Shown in pieces: positions 56,272 through 64,000 of a stretch of DNA of 64,000 nt. This DNA comes from Nitrosomonas ureae (GTDB lineage: Bacteria > Pseudomonadota > Gammaproteobacteria > Burkholderiales > Nitrosomonadaceae). The notes beneath the pieces were generated by a model. The model saw nothing but the letters and a program-made list of their open reading frames with translations, was not told where the DNA came from and searched no databases. The DNA lies in NCBI RefSeq assembly GCF_900206265.1, contig NZ_LT907782.1:1736001-1800000 (forward strand). Reading direction: 5' to 3'. Position numbers and translations under genes: made by a program. Within the stretch, counting starts at the first letter, position 1. Each line of letters begins with the position of its first letter.

Positions 56272-57990
56272 GTGGCAACAGTACCTAGTGAATCCAATGC
56301 AGCAAGCCCCGCTCCAACCAATAGACTGGAACACCTCAGTTCTTTGTCTAATCAAAAGAAACTTGGATTGATTACTTCTGCAGCCGCAGTTATTGCCTTA
56401 TTAGTAGGTGCTTTGATGTGGAGTCAGGCCCCGGAATACCGCGCTCTTTATAATAATCTCTCAGATCATGATGGTGCAGCCATTATCAGCGCATTGCAGC
56501 AAATGAACGTACCTTACACATTTTCCGACGGTGGAGGCACGATTCTGATTCCTGAGAAACAGGTTCATGAAGTCCGCCTGAAACTGGCAGGTCAGGGGCT
56601 ACCTAAAGGAGGGTTGGTTGGATTTGAATTAATGGAAAATCAGAAATTCGGCTCCAGTCAATTTCTTGAGCAAGTCAATTATCAGCGTGCATTAGAAGGC
56701 GAATTGGCGCGTTCGGTTCAATCATTGTCGGCAGTGCAAAGTGCGCGCGTACATTTAGCGATTGCGAAACCCTCCGTCTTTTCGAGAGAAAAACAACAAC
56801 CGAGTGTTTCTGTATTGCTTAATTTATATCCTGGCCGCGTACTGAGCATTGAACAGGTCAGCGCGATCGTGCATTTGATGGCCAGCAGCGTACCGAATCT
56901 GCCAGTAAAGAATGTAACTGTCGTAGATCAAAATGGGAATTTGCTAAGTTCCCAGAATGACAAAAAAGAAGATTCCCGGTTTGATGCCAAGCAATTGGCT
57001 TATATACAGGAACTTGAAGAAAATTATATCCGGCGTATTGAAACTATTTTAACCCCCATTACCGGAGCCACTAACGTTCGCGCGCAGGTGACGGCCGATG
57101 TCGATTTTTCCCGTATCGAGCGTGCGGAAGAAACATACCGTCCCAATAACACAGAGGCGGATCGCGCCTCGATTCGCAGTCAGCAAACCCACGAATCTAT
57201 GTCTATAGGTTCAAAATTCGATGGAGGAATCCCTGGAGCGCTGACAAACCGTCCGCCCGAACCTGCGATTGCACCCATTGAAGCAAGCGGGAAAAAACCT
57301 GCCGGAGATAAAGCCGAGGGTGATGAAGAGAAAACCGATAGCACTCCGCCGCTACCCACCGACAAGAAGAAAGAATCAACAATTAACTATGAAGTGGATA
57401 AAACCGTTCAACATACCCAACAATCGACCGGAAATATCAAACGACTATCTGCCGCGGTAGTGGTCAATTACCGCAAGAAAGTAGATGAAAACGGGACAAT
57501 TACATATGAACCATTAAGTACCGAAGAAATTAAAGAAATTAATAATCTCGTACGAGAAGCGATGGGCTATAACGAGAGACGGGGAGATTCGCTCACAGTT
57601 ACGAATGGTTTATTCACAGGCGAAACTGAAACAATCCTGGAGGTCCCATTCTGGAAAGATCCTGATGTCATCATGCTGGCAAAGGATTTTGCGAAACAGC
57701 TATTAATCATAGGCGTTGTCTTATTTTTCCTATTAAAAATTCTGCGGCCATTTCTCAAGAGTCTGGCACCACCGCCACCGGTCCCGGCTTTGACTGATAA
57801 TACTACTCAAGTTGCCTCTGATGGAACTACGCTGGAACAATTGCCGGGGCAGACGGATGGAACTGCGATGCAGCAGGCTATTCAGAAATCGATGTTTGAT
57901 GAGAATCTCAAGCGTGCTAAACAATTGGCCATGGATGAGCCAGCCATAGTCGCTAACGTTGTAAAGGATTGGATAGTTAAAAATGGATGA
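56272..57990 (+). CDS. fliF: flagellar MS-ring protein FliF
   Basis: FliF (572 residues) builds the MS ring in the inner membrane. It has an N-terminal helix (ITSAAAVIALLVGALMW), ring-building motifs (YTFSDGGGTILIPEKQVHEV, ALEGELARSVQSLSAVQSAR, PSVSVLLNLYPGRVLS) and VRAQVTADVDFSR. A disordered Pro/Lys-rich stretch lies at residues about 320-380. A second helix (LLIIGVVLFFLLKILRPF) and a C-terminal FliG-binding tail end the protein. The start is GTG at 56272 with AGGAG before it. Its end overlaps fliG by eight bases. Confidence 0.97.
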   Translation: MATVPSESNAASPAPTNRLEHLSSLSNQKKLGLITSAAAVIALLVGALMWSQAPEYRALYNNLSDHDGAAIISALQQMNVPYTFSDGGGTILIPEKQVHEVRLKLAGQGLPKGGLVGFELMENQKFGSSQFLEQVNYQRALEGELARSVQSLSAVQSARVHLAIAKPSVFSREKQQPSVSVLLNLYPGRVLSIEQVSAIVHLMASSVPNLPVKNVTVVDQNGNLLSSQNDKKEDSRFDAKQLAYIQELEENYIRRIETILTPITGATNVRAQVTADVDFSRIERAEETYRPNNTEADRASIRSQQTHESMSIGSKFDGGIPGALTNRPPEPAIAPIEASGKKPAGDKAEGDEEKTDSTPPLPTDKKKESTINYEVDKTVQHTQQSTGNIKRLSAAVVVNYRKKVDENGTITYEPLSTEEIKEINNLVREAMGYNERRGDSLTVTNGLFTGETETILEVPFWKDPDVIMLAKDFAKQLLIIGVVLFFLLKILRPFLKSLAPPPPVPALTDNTTQVASDGTTLEQLPGQTDGTAMQQAIQKSMFDENLKRAKQLAMDEPAIVANVVKDWIVKNG

Positions 57991-58978
57991 TGAAGGACTC
58001 AAGAAAAGCGCCATTCTGCTGATGACCTTGGGTGAACAGGAAGCGGCGTCGGTCATTAAATTATTAGGTCCGAAAGAAGTGCAAAGACTGGGTGAAACCA
58101 TGTCCACACTTCAGAATATTACGCGGTCAGAAATTGAAAACATCGTATCCGAGTTTTGTGATGAAGCTGAAGGCAGAACTACTTTAGGACAAAATTCATC
58201 AGATTATATTCGTAAAGTTTTAACCAGCGCACTGGGTGACGAAAAAGCAGCCAATCTTATCGATCGAATCCTACAAGGCGGGGATACCAGCGGTATTGAA
58301 GGACTGAAATGGATGGATGCAGTATCCGCAGCTGAGATGATCAAGAACGAGCATCCGCAAATTATTGCGACTATCCTCGTTCATCTGGAGCGCGATCAGG
58401 CCTGTGAAATTTTAAGTCTGTTTACCGAGCGCTTGCGCAACGATACGTTACTGCGTATAGCCACACTCGACAGTATTCAGCCCGATGCATTGCGTGAACT
58501 CAACGATGTATTAACAAAATTGCTATCGGGCAGTGCCAATGTCCGCAAAGCGGCTATGGGCGGAGTCCGCGCAGCTGCTGAAATTCTCAATTTCGCTCCA
58601 TCGGCTCATGAAGCCAGCGTTATTGAAAACATCAAGCAGTACGATGAAGAACTGGCACAAAAAATCATGGATGAAATGTTTGTATTCGATAACCTGATTG
58701 ACATTGATGATCATGGCATCCAACTACTGCTCAGAGAAGTTCAATCGGAATCTTTGATAATCGCGTTGAAAGGGGCGCAGGAGGAATTGCGCAAGAAAAT
58801 TTTCAAAAATATGTCACAACGCGCTGCTGAAGCTCTTCGTGAAGATCTTGAAAGCAAGGGTCCGGTGCGTATTTCCGAAGTTGAAGCCGAACAAAAAGAA
58901 ATTCTTAAGATTGTGCGTCAATTGGCGGACGATGGACAGATTGTTTTGGGTGGAAAGGGTGATGATGGCTTTATCTAG
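57983..58978 (+). CDS. fliG: flagellar motor switch protein FliG
   Basis: A 331-residue switch protein that links the MS ring to FliM and provides torque. The N-terminal LKKSAILLMTLGEQEAASVI binds FliF; the middle domain has EHPQIIATILVHLERDQACE, with the EHPQ motif for FliM. The C-terminal domain has MFVFDNLIDIDDHGIQLLLR and charged torque helix residues (RAAEALREDLESKGPVR). Starts MDDEGLKK inside the fliF end. Confidence 0.97.
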   Translation: MDDEGLKKSAILLMTLGEQEAASVIKLLGPKEVQRLGETMSTLQNITRSEIENIVSEFCDEAEGRTTLGQNSSDYIRKVLTSALGDEKAANLIDRILQGGDTSGIEGLKWMDAVSAAEMIKNEHPQIIATILVHLERDQACEILSLFTERLRNDTLLRIATLDSIQPDALRELNDVLTKLLSGSANVRKAAMGGVRAAAEILNFAPSAHEASVIENIKQYDEELAQKIMDEMFVFDNLIDIDDHGIQLLLREVQSESLIIALKGAQEELRKKIFKNMSQRAAEALREDLESKGPVRISEVEAEQKEILKIVRQLADDGQIVLGGKGDDGFI

Positions 58979-59057
58979 CCGGTAATGTTTTTATTAAATC
59001 AGCTCTATCAATAACCATAGCTTCTTACTATTTAGTTCAAAAACTCAAGGCTTACCG

Positions 59058-59768
59058 ATGATAATCAATCATTTTGTTCCCAAAGAGAAGCTCAACACTT
59101 ATCAACGCTGGGAAATGGATTCTTTGGAAGATGCTGATTTATTGAAAAAACCACAGGAAACTGAAAATCATCACTTAGAAGAAGATAATGCTGAACACGA
59201 AACGATCGCACTACCAAACGAGGAAGAAATTGCTGCCGTCTATCAGCATGCTCAAGAAACAGGCTATACAGCGGGACTTCAACAAGGCCACGCAGCCGGA
59301 TATGCGGAAGGTAGAAAAGCAGCGGAAATGGAGGTAAAGGTTGAAGTGGCGCACATACAATCACTACTCACACAGTTGTCTCAAGATCTTCACTATATGG
59401 ATCAGCAGGTTGCGGACAGCTTACTGGATTTATCGCTTGCACTTGCAAAAAAGCTAGTTACAACAGCATTAAAGATAAAACCTGAATTGATCCTGCCCAT
59501 CGTGCAAGAAGCTATTCGTAACTTGCCGCATTCGATGCAACATCCACGCCTTTATTTACACCCTGAAGATGCCAAACTTGTCGTTGCACATCTGCAAGTG
59601 CAGGTGGAACAGGACAACTGGTGCATCCGTGAAGATGAAAAACTATCGCGGGGTAGTTGCCGTATTGAAGCGGATGGCAGCGAAATCGACGGCAATATGG
59701 AAATTCGTTGGCACAGAGCCCTATCGACCATTGGTCACGATAACAAATGGCTTGAAATGGAAGACTAG
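59058..59768 (+). CDS. fliH: flagellar assembly protein FliH
   Basis: FliH (236 residues) is the peripheral-stalk-like regulator of the FliI export ATPase. It has an acidic N-terminus ([16 protein letters not shown]), a Gly-repeat helix ([20 protein letters not shown]) typical of FliH, and a C-terminal domain with [20 protein letters not shown] and the [15 protein letters not shown] segment. ATG at 59058 with CAAGG upstream. It is separated from fliG by about 80 bases and its stop lies one base before fliI. Confidence 0.94.
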   Translation: MIINHFVPKEKLNTYQRWEMDSLEDADLLKKPQETENHHLEEDNAEHETIALPNEEEIAAVYQHAQETGYTAGLQQGHAAGYAEGRKAAEMEVKVEVAHIQSLLTQLSQDLHYMDQQVADSLLDLSLALAKKLVTTALKIKPELILPIVQEAIRNLPHSMQHPRLYLHPEDAKLVVAHLQVQVEQDNWCIREDEKLSRGSCRIEADGSEIDGNMEIRWHRALSTIGHDNKWLEMED

Positions 59769-59769
59769 A

Positions 59770-61170
59770 ATGTCACGACATGAACAATGGAGCAGTTTTT
59801 TAAAAAATTGTACACAAGTAATTAATCCCGCCAATTCTTTCTTACTCAGCGGAACAGTAACCAAGGTTACGGGATTGGTCATGGAAGCAGTCGGGCTCAG
59901 GTTGGCGGTCGGAAGCAGTTGTACCGTTTTCTTAGCGAACGGGCAAAACGTCTCGGCTGAAGTGGTAGGGTTCTCGGGAGAACGTTTATTTTTGATGCCA
60001 TCAAGTGATGTTTATGGATTGTCACCCGGAGCCAGAGTGTTTCCCTCCGAAGTTCTCAACGAGCCTCCGCGCATCGGCAATTTTCAACATCCACGTAGAC
60101 GCGCTGCAGATCGTGCAAAGCATGTAATCGTTGGACCGGAGTTGCTGGGGCGTGTACTAAATGGTGTGGGCGAACCGCTCGATCGACTTGGACCAACCCA
60201 TGCGGAGCATAGCGTCCCGCTCTACAGTCGTCCTTTTAATCCATTGGAACGCACTCCTGTCAGTGAACCGCTCGATGTTGGGGTAAGAGCCATTAACACG
60301 CTGCTTACTGTCGGCAGAGGGCAGCGCATGGGTTTATTTGCGGGAAGCGGGGTGGGAAAAAGCGTATTACTGGGAATGATGGCGCGTTACACCACTGCCG
60401 ATGTGATTGTCGTCGGTTTAATCGGGGAACGGGGACGCGAGGTTAAGGAATTTATTGAAAATATTCTCGGTAAGGAAGGGCTCGCACGCTCAGTGGTTGT
60501 TGCCGCACCGGCGGATACATCGCCATTATTACGCTTACAAGGCGCTGCTTATGCAACGGCCATTGCCGAATATTTCCGGGACAGCGGCAAGCATGTATTG
60601 CTCATTATGGATTCATTGACCCGTTATGCCATGGCACAAAGAGAAATATCGTTGGCTATCGGCGAACCTCCCGCCACTAAGGGCTATCCGCCCTCGGTAT
60701 TTGCTAAATTACCCCAATTAGTGGAACGCGCCGGTAACGGCAACCAAGCTGGCGGTTCAATTACGGCCTTTTATACTGTGCTGGCAGAAGGCGACGATCA
60801 GAACGATCCGATCGTGGATAGTGCCCGCGCCATTCTTGATGGACATATTGTTTTATCACGAAGATTGGCGGAAGCAGGACATTATCCAGCAATCGATATT
60901 GAGGCATCGATTAGTCGTGTGATGACCAGCGTGGTGCCGCCGAAACAAATCGATATGGCGCGGCAATTTAAAAGCCTGTATGCACGCTATCAGCGCAATC
61001 ATGATTTGATCAGTGTCGGCGCATATGTCGCTGGCACGGACCCAGAACTTGATCGGGCTATCAGGCTTTACCCGTCATTTGAAAAATTTTTACATCAGAC
61101 CATGTCGCAATACGAGAATTTTGCCGATAGCCTTGTGAAACTCACAAAATTATTTGAAATTGAAAGATAG
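59770..61170 (+). CDS. fliI: flagellum-specific export ATPase FliI
   Basis: FliI (466 residues) is the F1-beta-like ATPase of flagellar type III export. From the ATG at 59770 it begins [14 protein letters not shown]. It has [20 protein letters not shown] (Walker A), [37 protein letters not shown] (Walker B), the [19 protein letters not shown] segment and [15 protein letters not shown] residues. An upstream-extended frame exists inside fliH but lacks a ribosome site. Confidence 0.97.
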   Translation: MSRHEQWSSFLKNCTQVINPANSFLLSGTVTKVTGLVMEAVGLRLAVGSSCTVFLANGQNVSAEVVGFSGERLFLMPSSDVYGLSPGARVFPSEVLNEPPRIGNFQHPRRRAADRAKHVIVGPELLGRVLNGVGEPLDRLGPTHAEHSVPLYSRPFNPLERTPVSEPLDVGVRAINTLLTVGRGQRMGLFAGSGVGKSVLLGMMARYTTADVIVVGLIGERGREVKEFIENILGKEGLARSVVVAAPADTSPLLRLQGAAYATAIAEYFRDSGKHVLLIMDSLTRYAMAQREISLAIGEPPATKGYPPSVFAKLPQLVERAGNGNQAGGSITAFYTVLAEGDDQNDPIVDSARAILDGHIVLSRRLAEAGHYPAIDIEASISRVMTSVVPPKQIDMARQFKSLYARYQRNHDLISVGAYVAGTDPELDRAIRLYPSFEKFLHQTMSQYENFADSLVKLTKLFEIER

Positions 61171-61199
61171 AAAATACGACGCTCAAGGAAAGCCTTCTT

Positions 61200-61658
61200 A
61201 TGTCAACAAAGTCATCGCTAAAGATTCTTCTGGATTTAGCGCAACAGAAAACAGATGCTTTAGCAAGAAAACTGGGTAAGCTAAATACCCAACAGCAAGA
61301 GGCAGAAAAAAAATTAAATCTGCTTCTGCAGTATCGTCATAGTTATCAATCTTATATGCAGGATTCAACAAGAACCGGACTCGATCATATTGAGTGGCTC
61401 AATTTTATCGCCTTCATGAACAAACTCGATGCGGCCATAACAGAGCAGCGTCAGGCCGTATTATTTGCCCAAAACAAAAAGATTGCTGGAGGTGATGAGT
61501 TTCTATCCAGCCAACAAAAATTAAAATCCTACGATACGTTATCGCAACGAAAAAGAAATGCGGAAGATTTAATACAAGCAAAGAATGAACAGAAAATACA
61601 GGATGAATTCACATCAAATTCCTTTTATCGCAATTCATATCCACCCAAAAATGGTTAG
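61200..61658 (+). CDS. fliJ: flagellar export chaperone FliJ
   Basis: A 152-residue mostly helical coiled-coil protein starting MSTKSSLKILLDLAQQKTDA, with ARKLGKLNTQQQEAEKKLNL and LLQYRHSYQSYMQ. This is the FliJ pattern (gamma-subunit-like stalk in the FliI hexamer, chaperone escort). Position between fliI and fliK supports the call. The C-terminus (QNEQKIQDEFTSNSF) is polar. Identity rests on context as well as sequence because the family is divergent. Confidence 0.9.
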   Translation: MSTKSSLKILLDLAQQKTDALARKLGKLNTQQQEAEKKLNLLLQYRHSYQSYMQDSTRTGLDHIEWLNFIAFMNKLDAAITEQRQAVLFAQNKKIAGGDEFLSSQQKLKSYDTLSQRKRNAEDLIQAKNEQKIQDEFTSNSFYRNSYPPKNG

Positions 61659-61738
61659 TCGCATCCAGTGTTTGTCACACTGGCATGAATATTGCTGTTT
61701 GATTGGTGGCATTATTAATCGTATGAGACTAGAAACTT

Positions 61739-62923
61739 ATGTTAAACCTATCGGTTGCACCGCAAATTAACGCTTCAGTTGAAAATAATATTGCAGTAAC
61801 GAGCAATTCGAATCCATCGGAAAAGAATAAATCCGACGGTGAAGAGTTTGGAAAAGTCTTGCAGCGTGAAATCTCTGATGCAGCAAAAAAACATGAGAGA
61901 AACGATACATCCACCACGAATGAGCGCTCTGACAGTCCAGCAACCATTGAAGAGAGTAAGAACGATAACAATACTACCTTAACCACACCCGAACCGGTAA
62001 CTGCGAGTAATACGGTTAGCTTTATTCATACTCTGCTGAATAATCCGACCCATCAAGCCAACGTTAATCATTCACAACTTCCAGTGGATTCAATATTCGA
62101 TCACGCTACAAAGGCTGCACTGCCGAATATGCCGCAAGTATCAGATACGATGTTTTCGAATTCATTAATTCCCCTGGATGGTAAGCAGACTCTGAATGTT
62201 ATGGTTCCAACTGCGAATCCAATGCTGCAGCAAAAACTGGCACAACATAACTTAATGGCGAATGATTTTTTTTCGCTGTCCAATAATATCTGGCAGTCAT
62301 TAAGTGCGGAAAATTCTGCCGTTGACGGCAATTTATTGCCCTTTTCTTCAGAAATGAGCTTAATCACTCAAAACGCTGCGGAAGAGTCGATATTTTCCAC
62401 GCATAACGAATCCTTCACATCACAATCATTTGCATCACCATCACTTAGCCTAAGCAGTACTGATACGGTAAACACTGCACCGCAGGATATTCATGTTGAT
62501 CTTCCAATAAATCAGCCAAAATGGGGAAGTGAGCTCGCCCAAAAAGTAGTTTGGTTGACTTCCCAACAAAATCAGGTAGCTGAAATTCACTTGAATCCAG
62601 CGCATTTGGGTCCGGTCGAAGTGATGTTGACCATCACGCAGGATCAGGCAACCGCACAATTTGTATCTCCACATTCAGCGGTACGCGAAGCTATTCAAGA
62701 CGCCTTGCCAAAGTTGAGAGAGATGATGGCTGAGAACGGCATCCAACTGGGCAATGTCATGGTCGGTTCCGATTCATTCCAGCAAGAAAACAAACAACAG
62801 CAGAGTTATCAATCAGCAAAAAATTCACCTAACATACCTGGTCAGGAAGCGGAGACCGGTAAACATATTGAAACAGTTACTATGCCTGGAAGGCATCTGG
62901 GCATGGTCAATACTTATGCATAA
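61739..62923 (+). CDS. fliK: flagellar hook-length control protein FliK
   Basis: FliK (394 residues) measures hook length and switches export specificity. The first 270 residues are low-complexity, Ser/Asn/Thr/Pro rich and probably flexible (the ruler). The C-terminal Flg_hook domain has WGSELAQKVVWLTSQQNQVA, AEIHLNPAHLGPVEVMLTIT, SPHSAVREAIQDALPKLREM and ENGIQLGNVMVGSDSF. The tail is Gln/Ser rich. It begins 80 bases after fliJ. Confidence 0.94.
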   Translation: MLNLSVAPQINASVENNIAVTSNSNPSEKNKSDGEEFGKVLQREISDAAKKHERNDTSTTNERSDSPATIEESKNDNNTTLTTPEPVTASNTVSFIHTLLNNPTHQANVNHSQLPVDSIFDHATKAALPNMPQVSDTMFSNSLIPLDGKQTLNVMVPTANPMLQQKLAQHNLMANDFFSLSNNIWQSLSAENSAVDGNLLPFSSEMSLITQNAAEESIFSTHNESFTSQSFASPSLSLSSTDTVNTAPQDIHVDLPINQPKWGSELAQKVVWLTSQQNQVAEIHLNPAHLGPVEVMLTITQDQATAQFVSPHSAVREAIQDALPKLREMMAENGIQLGNVMVGSDSFQQENKQQQSYQSAKNSPNIPGQEAETGKHIETVTMPGRHLGMVNTYA

Positions 62924-63260
62924 TATTTCATTAGACCCACACCATTCGAGTTCCAGATATTTAACCCTCATGTATTGCACATTCGATTGCCTGGAAACAG
63001 CCAAGACAGGGAATTCGTCTGACAATCGCACTGTGTCTATCACGCAAACAAAATCCAATTGTATTGTGTGATAAAAATTTTGTTTCCCTACCCATGTGAC
63101 TATCAGCTTCCTTCCAGAAACCGGAATCTTTAAATACCTGATGACTCTTCAATGAGGTTGGGTATCCGAAAATAGCGACACTATTTCACTGTTATTTGGC
63201 ATATCGATTTATTGTTACGTCGAAGATAATAAATTTCGTCAAATAGCGGAGTTGAACCAA
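62924..63260. other. fliK-fliL intergenic region
   Basis: About 335 bases with no credible gene. Because the flagellar genes before it are closely spaced, this gap may hold a separate promoter for fliL-fliM, but I see no clear sigma-54 or sigma-28 match. A GCGGAG ribosome site precedes fliL. Confidence 0.45.
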
Positions 63261-63755
63261 ATGTCAAAATCTAATGAAACACCCCCTGCTGCAGAAGGCA
63301 AAAAAAGCAAAAAGGGTCTGGTAATAATTATTCTGATTGCGATCATTGCAATCTGCACCGGTGCAGGAGGTGCCTGGTACTTCATGCAAATATCGGGAGA
63401 CGGTGAAAGCGAAACTGAAAAACCCAAATCAAAAGCAAAACCGACCACCTTTATAGATCTCGATATTTTTACCGTCAATCTTCAACCGGAAGAAAACAAT
63501 CAATATTTGCAGGTGGGATTAACTGTCAAAGCCAGAGAAACCGAAGTCGTGCAAGAAATGGCCAAACAAATGCCACTCATTCGCAATCGCATTCTTATGT
63601 TGCTTTCCAGTAAGAAAGCGGCTGATCTTTCAAGCATTGCGGGCAAACAACAATTAAGCCAACAGATTTCTGATGAAATCAGACAATCCATTGATTCCGA
63701 AGATCTGCAAGAAGACGTGCGAGAAGTATTATTCACATCATTTGTGATTCAGTAA
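63261..63755 (+). CDS. fliL: flagellar basal-body-associated protein FliL
   Basis: FliL (164 residues from the ATG at 63261; a TTG nine bases earlier is unlikely) has a Lys-rich cytoplasmic start (EGKKSKKGL), one membrane helix (VIIILIAIIAICTGAGGAWYF) and a periplasmic domain with PTTFIDLDIFTVNLQPEE, LQVGLTVKA and LIRNRILMLLSSKKAADLSS. It stabilises the stator-rotor region of the motor. It is followed directly by fliM. Confidence 0.95.
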   Translation: MSKSNETPPAAEGKKSKKGLVIIILIAIIAICTGAGGAWYFMQISGDGESETEKPKSKAKPTTFIDLDIFTVNLQPEENNQYLQVGLTVKARETEVVQEMAKQMPLIRNRILMLLSSKKAADLSSIAGKQQLSQQISDEIRQSIDSEDLQEDVREVLFTSFVIQ

Positions 63756-63762
63756 ATCGAAC

Positions 63763-64000
63763 ATGGCCGAAGATTTTCTTTCACAGGACGAAGTTGACGC
63801 ACTTCTCAAAAGTACTACGGGTGAAGTCGATGAGGTAAAAGAAGAAGCAGAGGAAGGGGGTATCCGCAATTATAATCTTGCGACACAAGAACGCATTGTC
63901 CGGGGGCGAATGCCCACTTATGAGATTATCAATGAACGGTTTGCAAGATTACTACGTATCGGCTTATTTAATTTTATGCGACGCACTGTGGATATCGCGG
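63763..64000 (+). CDS. fliM: flagellar motor switch protein FliM, N-terminal part (cut by window edge)
   Basis: The frame opens at the ATG at 63763, seven bases after the fliL stop, and runs off the window after about 79 residues. It begins MAEDFLSQDEVDALLKSTTG, the CheY-P-binding N-terminal motif of FliM, and continues with YNLATQERIVRGRMPTYEII and the NERFARLLRIGLFNFMRR segment of the middle domain. Identity is certain; the remaining roughly three quarters are not visible. Confidence 0.95.
   Translation, partial: MAEDFLSQDEVDALLKSTTGEVDEVKEEAEEGGIRNYNLATQERIVRGRMPTYEIINERFARLLRIGLFNFMRRTVDIA

Overview
The window looks like a chromosomal segment of a betaproteobacterial ammonia oxidiser of the Nitrosomonas type. 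This is an inference from gene order and protein character: thiD-thiE-hemL beside a rubredoxin, rpe-gph-trpE, an aa3 oxidase cluster with the betaproteobacterial 34-residue small protein, miaB-phoH-ybeY-corC, and a PEP-CTERM protein. No ammonia-oxidation gene, rRNA or tRNA is visible, so the genus is not proven.

Layout. 1-4 kb: hemL (cut by the left edge), thiE and thiD on the minus strand, then rubredoxin-gloA on plus and an RsmI-like methylase and apaG on minus. 4.1-4.6 kb holds a 5'-truncated gene remnant. 4.75-7.7 kb is rpe-gph-trpE. 7.9-9.2 kb is a broken PEP-CTERM beta-propeller gene with an internal stop codon and a 141-bp MITE flanked by 5-bp target duplications; deleting the MITE plus one duplication restores the frame exactly. 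9.9-14.8 kb carries a small lipoprotein, trmJ, argB, a CheW/PilI-like gene, a BON lipoprotein and a GlcD-type oxidase. 15-21.6 kb is a minus-strand cytochrome c oxidase cluster (coxB, coxA, small protein, ctaG, DUF2970, coxC, SURF1, an SCO-like protein, ctaB) that lacks ctaA. 22.2-22.9 kb is an insertion-sequence graveyard.

23-31 kb, minus strand: a small membrane protein, a Bax-inhibitor-1 family protein, ruvC-ruvA-ruvB, yebC, glmS and glmU. ruvC has no ordinary start codon where its conserved N-terminus begins. 31.2-38.1 kb is the complete F1Fo ATP synthase operon atpIBEFHAGDC, closed by a 54-bp perfect palindrome. It is followed by a thiolase, then plus-strand miaB, phoH-like, ybeY, corC, recJ, an MgtC/DUF4010 membrane protein and a spermidine-synthase-like protein. 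48.2-50.1 kb is a vanadium-haloperoxidase-family gene flanked by long non-coding DNA. One of two copies of a 110-bp structured repeat lies beyond it; the other is at 14.8 kb, in opposite orientation.

51-64 kb: a YheS-type ABC-F protein, then a flagellar block. fleS-fleR-fliE run on minus, divergent from fliF-G-H-I-J-K-L-M on plus; fliM is cut by the right edge. The two-component pair probably activates sigma-54-dependent flagellar promoters, but I could not find convincing sigma-54 or sigma-28 sites by eye.

Most of the window is conserved housekeeping sequence. The more unusual material is the MITE-disrupted PEP-CTERM gene, the dispersed structured repeat, the ruvC start, the haloperoxidase and several remnant genes. 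I did not find a convincing undescribed defence or biosynthetic system.
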